A DNA stretch of 19,395 bases. Source: Paramarasmius palmivorus (lineage: Eukaryota > Basidiomycota > Agaricomycetes > Agaricales > Marasmiaceae). Of this stretch, positions 1 to 9,542 are shown one piece after another. Position 1 is the first letter of the stretch. Each line of letters opens with the position of its first letter. The stretch lies in contig JAYKXP010000371.1 in NCBI GenBank assembly GCA_037176845.1, positions 1-19,395 of the forward strand, in the 5' to 3' direction. A program made the translations under genes and the position numbers. The notes under the pieces were generated by a model. The model ran no database searches. It had not been told where the DNA came from and saw nothing but the letters and a program-made list of their open reading frames with translations.

Positions 1-850
1 CAAGCCTGATCTAAGGATAAACTGGACAATAATCTCAAAGTACAGTAACTGATTCCTTTAATCTGCTTGGAATTTCTTAGTGTATTTGCACTCCCAGGGA
101 ATTCGATTTTGAGGTTCCCCAAGCATCCAGATCATCCCTGTTAATACTACATCAATATTACATGTTTTCTGTATATTATGCATAGAATTGATTGCATCTG
201 GCATATGGGTTTGCTGTCTTGGGACTCATGGGGAGGATTTGATATTCTGTTTATGCATAGTGGCAGTCTCTACTTCACTTTTGGTGATTTTGGAGCCAGT
301 TCCCCATGCTCCAGTGCATAAAAAAAACCCCTTTTAAAATGTGGATTTTTTATGTTAGAACATACAGATGTATTCAAAAATGTACTTCCATAGTAGGTAG
401 TGATTTTGAGTGCCTGAACTCGATTCTACAACTCTTTATTGGTAGCGGGATGGCTTCCTGAGGTGCTATTCATGTATTACTGCCTGTGTTACTTAACGGT
501 ACAATACATTGGATTGAAAAGGTGTTGCACATACAGGTTGCTTGGGCAAGTCTTATATTCGTCATTGTTACCCGTAGAGTGGTTATGAACAAGAATTAGC
601 CATTACCAATCATATCCGTGTATAGTATTACCAATGTCCAAACAAAAGCGAATTTAGCTGTAATAAATCTGGAAAAATAGGCAGCTCTCCAGGATGAAAA
701 CCCATCAGGGGACATATATATCATCTCTGTTCCACAACATCTAAGCCTAGCTGCATTACATCCCTCCTGTAAAATCCTTATTCCCCCAAATTTCAGAATT
801 TTCAGTATTTTTTGATATTTAATAACACCATTATCCCACTAATATATGAA
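1..850. other. AT-rich stretch without a recognisable gene
   Basis: I see no reading frame with coding character, no tRNA-like fold and no clear repeat structure here. It contains short homopolymer runs (for example around 318-345) and resembles decayed intergenic or transposon-derived DNA. Confidence 0.5.
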
Positions 851-1222
851 CTATTTGGTGTCCTCCAGCCTTGTATTAATGTATCTAGGTCCCCAACTTA
901 CCCCATGTAAATATCTGGCCCTGTAGCCCAAATTCATATGCCATTTTCCTGAATTACCCATAAATTGGACCGCTTTTTTTGCATTCTCTGCCCGCACAAT
1001 TGCAGTAGCATGCTTTTTAGAACATATTAAACCTATTCCCTCAAAAATGGTGATTTTTATAGCCCTACCAGCATCCCAATAAGCCCCCCAATGCATTGAT
1101 TCCAGGTAGAAAATAGTGAGGTAAGAGCACCTTCTATTTTGGGACCAAAAAAGCGGAGTGGAGAAGATCTCAAATGATGTCAGAAGGGGTGGGAATAATT
1201 TTCCATTAAAAAAAGCGCTCAA
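851..1222 (-). other. 123-codon open frame, probably a repeat-derived ORF
   Basis: A minus-strand frame stays open for 123 codons in an AT-rich region, beginning with ATG inside the duplicated segment at 1172-1298. The predicted protein has no domain I recognise, no signal peptide and no compositional bias typical of a functional fungal protein. Its start lies in a duplicated non-coding segment, so it may be a fragment of a dispersed repeat and not a gene. Protein-coding status is doubtful. Confidence 0.25.
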
Positions 1223-1298
1223 AAAGCGCTCAAAAACTCTAAAATAACTTTAAAATAATGTTTAAATGATGTCAGAAGGGGTGGGAATTATTTTCCTG
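1172..1298. repeat. Imperfect direct duplication, 92-bp offset
   Basis: The string AAATGATGTCAGAAGGGGTG, continuing into GGGAATNATTTTCC, occurs at 1172 and again at 1264. Each copy is followed by A-runs and AGCGC motifs (AAAAAAGCGCTC, then AAAAAAGCGCCC). This is a local tandem duplication of about 92 bp, possibly part of the end of a non-coding mobile element. Confidence 0.8.
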
Positions 1299-1425
1299 TT
1301 AAAAAAGCGCCCAAAAAAGCACCATAAAGTATGTAAAAAAATAATTCATGAATTCCTCTGGGTCCTTGCCTGTTTTGGATTATAGAAAGTATAATAATAT
1401 ATGTATTATTTTATATATCTATCTC

Positions 1426-1760
1426 AGGCAAACACCTGTCACTTATATAGCTTTGAGGTAATTACCTGTAGTCTAAAAGAGCCTGAGGCAACTACCTGAG
1501 ATCTGTGGTAGATACATTGATGTTAGGGCAGATACCTGAAAGATATAGGTTACTACCTGTTACCCATATCACTTTCAGGTAATTACCTATAGTATAGACT
1601 AACTCAAGGTATATACCTATGAGCTATGGTAGACACCATTTATATTAAAGCAAGTGCCTAGAGAATACAGGTTGCTACCTATCTTATTTTTAAATGATAG
1701 ATAGAGATTCTTAAGTTATATGGAATCAGATATCTGCTTTCAATTTACAGATAGCTACCT
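1426..1760. repeat. Array of AGGTANNTACCT palindromes in about 121-bp tandem units
   Basis: Copies of a 12-bp palindrome with consensus AGGTANNTACCT begin at 1426, 1456, 1486, 1506, 1526, 1547, 1577, 1607, 1627, 1648, 1669 and 1749. Three are perfect (AGGTAATTACCT at 1456 and 1577, AGGTATATACCT at 1607). Spacings are 30,30,20,20,21 and then 30,30,20,21,21, so the array consists of two diverged tandem units of 121 and 122 bp (1426-1546 and 1547-1668). A third, worn unit follows, with degenerate sites near 1699 and 1728. All sites fall at about 10-bp multiples, so they lie on one face of the helix. This is the pattern expected of clustered dimer-binding sites, such as subterminal transposase sites or an operator array. 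The binding protein is unknown. Confidence 0.85.
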
Positions 1761-2192
1761 ATAATACTCACCAAATTGATAAGATTACAATTTTATAGTG
1801 TTAGCATCTATATTTTAAGCTACTAATAGTAAATACTGTGCTGCTTTTTGTGGTTAGAGTTTTATATTATTTTACTCTGATTATTATGTCTAATATCAAT
1901 ACTCAATAGCATTTTATATGTCACATTTACATTTGTATAGCCTATATTGGAGAGCATGCTATTTAATGAGAAATAGGCACAATTATATAGGATTTACACT
2001 ATCCAAGTCTTATAAACACTTAAAACAAGATAAAGGCATCAATAGAATAATTGAAAGCAATATCAGAGCATAAATGCCTATTTTATAGCCTATTTTTCAG
2101 AATCAGGACCCCTGACACCCCCTGTCACGTCACACAAATATGGTATTTACCAATAAAGCCCAGGCAATAGCTTGAAATCTTTTATACTATAT

Positions 2193-2270
2193 AGGTAGCT
2201 GCCTAAACCTCAATTTAGCTGAATTCCAGGAAAATACCCTATTGCAGGCTTAAGGTAGAGGTAGTTGCCT
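2193..2270. repeat. Two outlying copies of the AGGTANNTACCT-type palindrome
   Basis: AGGTAGCTGCCT at 2193-2204 and AGGTAGTTGCCT at 2259-2270 are variants of the motif that fills 1426-1760. The spacing is 66 bp. They lie just 3' of the decayed gene ending at 2300, so the array and that gene may once have belonged to the same element. Confidence 0.6.
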
Positions 2271-2299
2271 ATTGAGGTAACCACAACTAAAAAACCCAC

Positions 2300-4612
2300 C
2301 TAAGAGGCCCAACTGCTCACCTCAAGGGATGGACCTATTAGGTCCTGTATGGGGGGTGACTGAAGTGACTCTTTAATGGCCTGCTGCCACCAGATCAGAC
2401 CCACCAAAAAGGAAACAACACCATTCTGCCCCAGAACCTGTAGGCAGGACCAATCACCACTGTTTTGCCTTACTATAGGCAGAGAGTGGTTCCTGGGAGC
2501 TCTCCACAGGGGGGAGCAAGCATGAAACCAAGATTTGAATTCCTGGCCGAAATGAGCCAGGTCATCAGCAATCTTGGGGTACCATACAACACGCCTCCTC
2601 TTATACCATTGAGGAACCTCCTCAGGACAATTTACTGTCTTCAAACTACCACCTTGGTAGCCATGATCCTTCTCCAGTTGCAAATATAGCTGGAGTGTTT
2701 GAATGAAACACTCTCCTATACCCACATCCTGAGCCATGCTGATGATGTTCTGCACATACAAGGGAGCTCCTGAAGGACATTCCAGGGATGTTGGCTTGTT
2801 CTTTCCGGTATTGGCTCGTTTCCTTGGCTGATTCTCCTGTGCAGCCTTCCTCTTGGGGTGAGACTTGGCTGGAGCAGGAGTGCTGATAGAGGATGCTTTG
2901 GACGAGGAACTAGGGATAGTGAGGGGACCTGAAGACTTGGTCCTTCTGGCTGCCTTTCTTGGGCTAGAATCGCTAGCGGATACATGAGCTGAGGCAGAAG
3001 AAGATATGGTTCGTTTGGGACGTTTGCTGCTCGGCTCTAAAATGTCGCATTCCTCATGAGAGGAGCTTTCAGTGTGGGTGCGTTTGCTGGAGGTTCAGAG
3101 TTTGTTCCTAGCTTTCTGTTCCTCCAGCTCCCTATCCTTTTGAGTGGAACTCTCATGGATGCCTTTGCTCGGGCCCCAGGCACTCCTGATTTCTTCCTGT
3201 TCCTCGAGCTCTAGAGGAGAAATGTTGAGGTCTATGGTAGCGATGGAGCCTTCAGGAGAGGCCGGATAGAGTGGAGAACTAGCCATAGGTGGCAAAGAAG
3301 GTGGAATAGTGATTGGTGGAGAACCAGGTGGTGGAGAAGAACTATAAGAAGGCTCGTTGGCTCCTGGAACTGGTGAAGGAACGCCAGAGAGGAGAGGTGA
3401 TGGTGGCAGAGAATGATGTGGATGGTCTGGCTGTTCTGGGGCATTATCAGGCTTATCTGTTGAAGCCTTGGCGGTAGGAGAACAATCCTTCGTTGTGGTG
3501 ATAGACATAGTAGGAGTAGAGGTGCCAGGTGTAGCGGTCTTCTGGGTTGTAGCAGTCTTCTGGGTTGTAGCCGGTGCCTTTCCCGATGAATCAACACCTG
3601 GTTCTCCCTCATTGGCATCTCCTGCAGCTTTACCATCCTCCCATGGAATACCTGGGGTGTCAAGCCTGTCAAAGTTGACCCCAGTCTCTCCTAGCAGGAT
3701 GCCTTCCAGAAATAGCCCATCCTTTGGAAGCGCTCGGCTTTTGCATTCCTCGATGGCTGAACATGCGATAATTAGCCTGACGTCCACAAGAATTGTAGTA
3801 AACTACTTACTGAAGCATTTCCGCAGGTACAATCCATACAATGGAATGAGGAGGTTGTGATACCCTTCCTGGCAGGCCTCTCTGAAGTTCAAAGCAGGAT
3901 TGCTCAGCGTTTCTCTGGAATGAAACCTAGCAATGTTTGTTAGTTTAATGCGCTTGCATAAAATAGGACAAAATGACGCACGAAACCACATTTAAACGTC
4001 CCATATCGGCAGGCTCTGGACCACCCACAACAAGAGTGCAATGCATGCCGGTGGCCTTCCTGATACCATCCAGAATCGGCTGCACGAAGCTAGGTAGATA
4101 AGAGATACAGCTTGAAAGGGTTTATTGGTCAGCAAGGACATAATACGATTGTAATTGGGCTCACTCTTGCCGGGCTTGGGGTTCTGTAGAAAAACCAGCA
4201 TCTTGAGAAGCTTTATATTCTGTGACGCACTTGTCCCAGTCATCTTGAATGGCATCTTCCCAAGGTTTCGAGTCTTCTGCCGACAAGCTATCATACTCCT
4301 TCTTGATGACATCTTGTCTCACACGAACGAAAGTGTTCTTGCCTACTCCGGTGTCAACTCTGCACGCTGTATTTGATGAAATAAATCAAACAGAATACAG
4401 GCCACTGGATTTCGCTGGAACTTTATATGTAGAACGAGCTTGTCCAGGTGTTCGTGGGTTTGCAAAGGTAACAACACAATATACACCAATAAATGATATG
4501 AATGTGGTTTGTGATTAGAGTGGTGTAGTACCTCTTCTAGCTGTGGAAAAGGTAATGTCGATGATGTGTTTGGTAGTCGAACCTTCAGATATACTTGAAT
4601 ACGATGCTGCAA
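2300..4612 (-). pseudogene. Decayed multi-exon gene of an unnamed Agaricomycete family
   Basis: Function unknown. I recall similar multi-copy proteins only from Agaricomycetes; there is no family name I can give. Reading 5' to 3' on the minus strand: a frame with KLVLHIKFQRNPVACILFDL ends at an in-frame TAG near 4342. A 1-nt frameshift then leads into VRVRQDVIKKEYDSLSAEDS. Introns fit at 4164-4090, 3981-3915 (GTGCGT, with ACTAAC branch) and 3810-3757 (GTAAGT). The exons between them encode PILDGIRKATGMHCTLVVGG and NPALNFREACQEGYHNLLIP. The last exon runs from 3756 to 2300 in one frame, broken once by TGA at 3097-3095. It holds a Pro/Ser/Thr-rich stretch, a Lys-rich stretch, then RRRVVWYPKIADDLAHFG and GDWSCLQVLGQNGVVSFLVG. 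A TAG, a frameshift and a TGA make it a pseudogene. The 5' end is unresolved, because the first intron lacks a good acceptor. Confidence 0.7.
3538..3573. repeat. Two tandem 18-bp units inside the decayed gene
   Basis: TCTTCTGGGTTGTAGCAG is followed directly by a copy differing at one base. On the minus strand it encodes two KTATTQ-type hexapeptides in the Pro/Ser/Thr-rich part of the decayed gene, a typical small in-frame minisatellite. Confidence 0.85.
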
Positions 4613-4797
4613 TAGATGCCTTCTGGAATTCCCAGATAAATAATATGAATATAGCTATATAGATTAGTTGTCTTTCGGAATATATAAAGTCTACGATTGA
4701 TGGTGGACTTGGGGTTCTAGTGATTTCTATGTCAGATAGATCACTTACACTTGTTGATAATATGTGATTGATAATGTCTTGTTGTGATACTTCTCTT
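4613..4797. other. Short non-coding stretch between the decayed gene and the left transposon end
   Basis: No coding frame, RNA fold or repeat is evident. It separates the 5' part of the decayed family gene from the left inverted repeat at 4798. Confidence 0.4.
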
Positions 4798-4835
4798 CAT
4801 CTGGAAAAACCTCCCTCGTGAATTAACAATAATTA
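4798..4835 (+). repeat. Left terminal inverted repeat (38 bp)
   Basis: It begins CATCTGGAAAA and ends ATAATTA, and pairs with 12387-12424 at 30 of 38 positions. It lies 88 bp beyond the transposase stop codon. Confidence 0.65.
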
Positions 4836-4845
4836 GAAGATATTT

Positions 4846-4859
4846 ACTGTAATTACAGT
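4846..4859. repeat. Perfect 14-bp palindrome just inside the left end
   Basis: ACTGTAATTACAGT is a perfect palindrome 11 bp inside the left inverted repeat, a position suited to a subterminal transposase site. No copy was seen at the right end, so a binding role is only a possibility. Confidence 0.4.
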
Positions 4860-4923
4860 TACTTGGAATTGTCCATGTTTAATTCTAATGAATCTATGAC
4901 AATTACACTGAATACACTATTAC

Positions 4924-7900
4924 TTAGAACATGGTATAATAGGCATGCCTATCGCTGAATATATTAACATAAAAATACTTCGCCTTATCTAACACAGTGC
5001 TCGACGTCCACTCCGGTGGTACAGTGGGTCCAAACTTGGGATATAGATGTACTGATCTGCAGAAATCAGCTACTGGCACGATAGTCGCCTCTCGGTCTCC
5101 ATTCTGGTCCAATGATCGTGTGGTCTTATAAAGGCCATGTACTCCATCGGGCCTTGCTGCGAGAGGCATGAACCACTCAACGTAGGCAAGGTGCTTTGGT
5201 ACATGTTCCTGTTCATCGGCTGAGAACAGCTGATCTTTCACTCGCTGGGGTAGAGTAAAGATCACCCGTACTTGAGCAACTCCGTAACCTTTGTTTATGA
5301 ATCAGCTCAACTGCCATTCACACAAGGAAAATGATGCGAACCTTTGATACCTAGTGCCTGACCATCATTGACATCCACCAGAACTGTGTCAAATCTGCCC
5401 GGAATTATATGCCCACGTCGGTCCTTTCGAGCAGGATTTACATGGGCGCTATCAACGATGATGGTTCCTCCTGCTTTCGAGCTATACATGTCAGGTGTTG
5501 TCCACTTGACACGGTGCCAAACAGGAATGCGAGCAAAGGGGATGTGGAGCCGGGATGCTTGTAGCACCATAGCATGATGTGTGAGTCCAGGTTGACGAAT
5601 GCAGGTGACGTAGCGAGCCAGAGCTTGAGGAAAGTGCACTGCCCCATAATCTGATGCAAGGTCGTCAAATTGCACTGACTTGATAGTGGGATGAAGGGTC
5701 ATCTTCATGGTACGTTCAAATGCAACACCGGGGGTGATGTCATAGAGTAGGGTAGGAGCAGAGCTGTCAGCTTGCATGCGGGAGTCAATGTATTTGCAAT
5801 GGTGGCGAACTTTCTCCTGTCGTTCCAGCCAATTCACCATCTGGGGGAGCTCATCGCGGTGATTAGTCGCACGATAGGCATCTTTGGCAAGGTCAATGTG
5901 AAGGCGTTCGGTGTATTCGGTGTTGAAGTTGTCGGCGGTACCGAAATTCTCAAAATGGCGAGCGAAGTGTTGACATGCATGAAGCTTTGGGATGTGGAAG
6001 TTCTTGCATGCGCCGGCTTGGATGAAGACTTCCTTGTTGTCATGGAAGCGTGTGAGTGCCTCACGAAGGAGTCGAAGAGTTTTGGAAGTGTGAAGAGGGT
6101 ATTGAGCAAGATATATGAAGTCCAATATACCGCGAACAGCAGCGCTGAGCCGCTCCGATGAGGCTCCATTGGGAACTCGAAGGTCAATAGTGATGCCGAG
6201 AAGACACCGGCAGATCTGCTCGTGTTCCTTCCCTGTCACCCTGGACAGCATTGATACACCGCGCATAAAGAGACGGATGTTGTGGTTCGGGGGGAAGCGG
6301 CGAAATCGGGCATCGATCTCGGCGGCACCTGCAATTACAGTCAACCACTGAACCAAGTGCTTGATCATGCCTTGATAGAGCTGGTGCAGGATGTCGGGGG
6401 TGATGGATTGGAATATGTTGGTGTATGGGAGGTCTTTCCAGAAGGGCTCTGGTACGGCCTTCATCCCGGCTTCCTTACAGGCGCTACGAAATGCTGTTGG
6501 ACCCTCGGCAAGCTGTTCAAAGACTTGCAATGCCTCACCCAGGTCAAGAAACGGTAAATCTGCATTATCGTCTCCAGAGCGTTCTTTGTCGACCCCACAA
6601 AGTGCTGCGCAGCGCCCAAACTTGGCCGTAGTGGCGAGACCTTGCTCAGGATAGTCCGCTACATACACTGCAAGGATAGGGTGACCTCGACGTGCAGTAC
6701 CTTTGCCATCAATGACAAGCATACCATTGACGCCAGGCTCGCGTATAGGCGCTAGGATGTGTCGCATACAGGCATGGAAGAGGTTTGCCAATGCCCGCCG
6801 CCGAGCAGACTTGTTGCTGATGTGGGAGAGATTCGAGGTAGGTAGATAAGCCAGTAGGATGTATGAGCCACGGGATGATTTCCGCCATATTTCTTTGGGA
6901 ATGTTTCCAATTGTGACGTAGACGGGGTAGGCAGTTTTGTTGCCAAAGACCGTTAGTTGAGTCTTGTCAGTCGAAATGATTAGTGGTATAATTGTTGCTC
7001 CGGAGTGAGTTTTTTCGATTTCTTTCTGATTATGTCTATGAGCCACGATGCAACAAACACCAGATCATGAGAGCTTACCTGAGTCGCCCACCACCATCGT
7101 CCTGTATGCATGCTATGAAAGAGACGAATGTCCTGTGTTGAATCGGTGTAATGCTTCTCAGGACACATGATGAGATAGGGCGTGAGGTCAATGTCGGCCC
7201 ACAACGACCTAATACAGTCCAAAATATTGCGATAGAAGAACTCGAATGCTTCTCCAGCAACGACGACCTCATGACAATTGAATTGGGGTCGACCTGGTAG
7301 CTTCTGGTCGATGATTTTGTTGAGTTCGTGAGTGGATTTGTAGGAAAGACCAAGCTTGTCCACAAGCTGTTTAGTGTGTTAGCCCACTGTACATCGAAAT
7401 CACGGTAAGAAGACTCACCTCTGGTATCTGAAGGAGCTCATTAAATGCGTTGGACCCTGGCCCACGCAGTTCTGCCCAGCGAGCAACCTCCCAGTCTAAT
7501 TGTGAGCGGAATGGGAACCACAAAAAACCATCGTTTCCAAGCGAGTGTTGGTAAGCAGTCGTAGCATCCTCTGACTGGATTCCTTCAATTGGCCGACCAG
7601 CAAGTCCACCGAACTTGACAACATGGGGAGTCTGACGAAGGCGGTCTTCTATTACGGACCGCACCTCAACTGGTGGTGCAGAGATTTGAGGTAAACTGGA
7701 TGGCTGTGGTTCTGGTTCTTCGGCAACTGGACGTGCTGGCTCCCAACCTCCTTCAAACATAGCGTTCAACCCATCTTCATCAAGATCTGAACCCCCGCTA
7801 CTAGTCGTGCTCTCGCTCTCATACATGTCGTTGTCCTCTCCTGTATTCCCATCGTCATCCTGCCCAAGATCCTTCATGGAATAGTCGGCACCATAGTAGT

Positions 7901-8144
7901 CGCCCTCGAATACAGACGGGGTTGCATCAATGTCAAGGTCGGAGAAAACATGTGCAGTGAAATCCTCGATATCAGAGTAGCCGTCCTCTTCATCTGAGTC
8001 TGATTCCGAGTCGAAAAATTCAGGTTCTTCTAAACCGTCGTTGTTGAGTGAAAGTTTGCAGGCATCTGAGCGGGATTTTTCACGGTGTTGTTTGAGCGCA
8101 GCCAGACTGAACAGCCTGTTGCACCCTTCACAAAGTGAGAGCAT
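4924..8144 (-). CDS. Plavaka-type DDE transposase (four exons, 1020 aa)
   Basis: Nuclear transposase that should cut and join the ends of its element. Exons 8144-7419, 7366-7079, 7025-5342 and 5288-4924 join in frame through introns of 52, 53 and 53 nt (GTGAGT, GTAAGC and GTTCGC donors) into 1020 codons plus stop, with no lesion. The ATG at 8144 leads into a CxxC-x11-H-x7-C finger-like start (residues 5-28), then an acidic Ser-rich linker. The family core follows: SQLDWEVARWAELRG, HTGRWWWATQ, then the RNase H-like catalytic region. I assign the catalytic triad to D358 (IISTDKTQ), D549 (TPDILHQL) and E711 (EYTERLHID), by analogy with the CACTA/EnSpm transposase layout. The last exon encodes the usual tail (HLAYVEWFMPL). 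It is divergent from the gene at 8561. Family assignment is firm; catalytic residue assignment is inferred. Confidence 0.93.
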
Positions 8145-8560
8145 TGGACACCTAGAAGCAGCGGTAAGGCACCATATTTGAGTAGAAGGTCAGCATACCA
8201 ATTCGAGTGGACCTTGCCATGGTGAATATGAGTAACATGCGTTCTGCCGGCGGCAGTAACCCAAGACCGGTTATGACCGGTTCCAAATGGTGCTGCTTGT
8301 CCGCCATCTCAACCTTCAGGACTCAATATTGTTATCTTTTTAGGCTTGACACCTTCCTAGGATGTTTTTTATGCAACACAAAAAGCTTAGAACATCACGC
8401 CTGGCTGGCTGGCCAGATGCAAGTTACTTTCCGGTGGTCCCGGAGTACCTGCCTATTTTGGTTATGTGAAATTTTCACAACGCATGCAACCTTGGCGACA
8501 ATGACCATGTAGGCTTCAGGGCTGACACCTGTACCTCTCAACACCCACAACCCTCACTAG
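8145..8560. promoter_or_regulatory. Divergent intergenic region between transposase and small gene
   Basis: This 416-bp gap separates two genes transcribed away from each other, so it should hold both promoters. No clear TATA box is visible. It is more GC-rich than the flanks. It contains a GACCGGTT direct repeat with a 10-bp period (8265 and 8275), the palindrome CTGCCGGCGGCAG (8244-8256) and a tandem CTGG run ending in a palindrome (8401-8416). These are candidate protein-binding sites; no function is shown. Confidence 0.45.
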
Positions 8561-9252
8561 ATGGATTCGCCGGCAAATTTGGTCAAAATTCAAACCTCAG
8601 GGGACAACTTGGAGGTCACTGTGATAGTTGGGTTTTCCAGCAGCCCAGAAACTGTCAACATTCACTATGAAGTGGCAGATCCTGTGCAAGCAAATTTGGT
8701 GCGTCTAAAAACCACATCATCAGTGTTCACTGATCATTAACCTTAGAGATTTTAGACTGTCAAGTTTAGTGGATCGAAACAGCATTCCGATGCACCTTCT
8801 CTGTCCTTGAAGTGCAAGTCAGCCAGTGTTCCAACCACCAACTCTCCGATGCAAAAAAAGACAAGATTGGACGTGTCCTTGGAGCTTGGGAATGACTCCA
8901 TGGTGCTCGAATCAGAGAAGACTCTCGTAGTCAAGGATGTATGTGGTTATTGCTCCGAGATGGAGAAGGAAAGGCAAGCAGGTCAACGAAAGCACCGCTA
9001 TTGCCCGCGTCATGGTGATTCTCTTATTTTGTTTAGTTTTTGGGGCATCAAGCTGATAACAGGTCTTTAGATTTTCCAGAGCCCCGCTCACCACGCACTC
9101 CAGCCAAGCGTAAGGGCCTGAGGCACTACGCTCATGCCTTCACATACCGCAATGATGAACCTGAACCTATCAACACCGAGGCAGCCGCCTCTGACAACCA
9201 GGGCATGGAGATGGGACCCAACTCTGAAGCGGAAAGTAGTGTTAGCGGCTAG
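8561..9252 (+). CDS. Small three-exon protein with CxxC...CxxH cluster (192 aa)
   Basis: I do not recognise the family. ATG at 8561; exons 8561-8698, 8756-9014 and 9071-9252 join in frame (GTGCGT and GTGATT donors, TTTAG acceptors, introns of 57 and 56 nt) to give 193 codons with stop. The middle exon carries C-G-Y-C, then a 16-residue basic/charged spacer, then C-P-R-H. This C-x2-C-x16-C-x2-H pattern could bind one zinc ion. The first exon reads like a beta-rich segment (LEVTVIVGFSSSPETVNIHY). The C-terminal part is basic, then Asn/Glu/Ser-rich and probably disordered. There is no signal peptide or membrane segment. It lies between the transposase and the DUF6532-like gene inside the inverted repeats. 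It could be an accessory DNA-binding protein or captured cargo; the zinc site is inferred from spacing only. Confidence 0.65.
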
Positions 9253-9429
9253 GATATCTCGCGTAGTCGACATTATCGGTATTGGATTTGAAAATTCAGG
9301 AGAATTAACATCTGCGTGCACCTACGGCCCCATACAAGAAAGGTCAGCTTGTGATTTGATGTTGCTACCCTCAATTTTTCTAACTGCATTTAGCAGCTCA
9401 GGTTCGTGTGCTCAAGATAAGGAAAAAGG

Positions 9430-9542
9430 TATATAAACCTCTTCCATTTCCTCCCTTCGTCATCCCACAATTACTCTCATTTCTCTTTTCACCTCTTTTC
9501 ACCCTCTTTCGATCTCTCTCTTATCCATTCTTGTTTCCACTC
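9430..9542 (+). promoter_or_regulatory. TATA box and pyrimidine-rich leader of the DUF6532-like gene
   Basis: TATATAAA at 9430-9437 lies 105 nt upstream of the ATG at 9543 and is followed by a long C/T-rich tract. A TATA box plus CT-rich leader is the usual look of a well-expressed fungal promoter, so this gene is probably transcribed independently of the one at 8561. Confidence 0.7.

Noticed and set aside
1426..1760. CRISPR array
   Set aside because: The repeats are 12-bp palindromes with spacings alternating between 20 and 30 bp in a fungal context. Unit length, spacer pattern and setting do not fit CRISPR.
3468..3860. Plus-strand 130-codon frame
   Set aside because: It is the antisense shadow of the Pro/Ser/Thr-rich exon of the decayed minus-strand gene and has no initiation or splice context.
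4915..8770. CACTA at 4915-4919 and TAGTG at 8766-8770 as ends of a smaller element holding only the transposase
   Set aside because: The sequences beyond the five bases do not match as inverted repeats, no target duplication is present, and TAGTG falls inside the coding sequence of the small gene. The 38-bp repeats further out fit much better.
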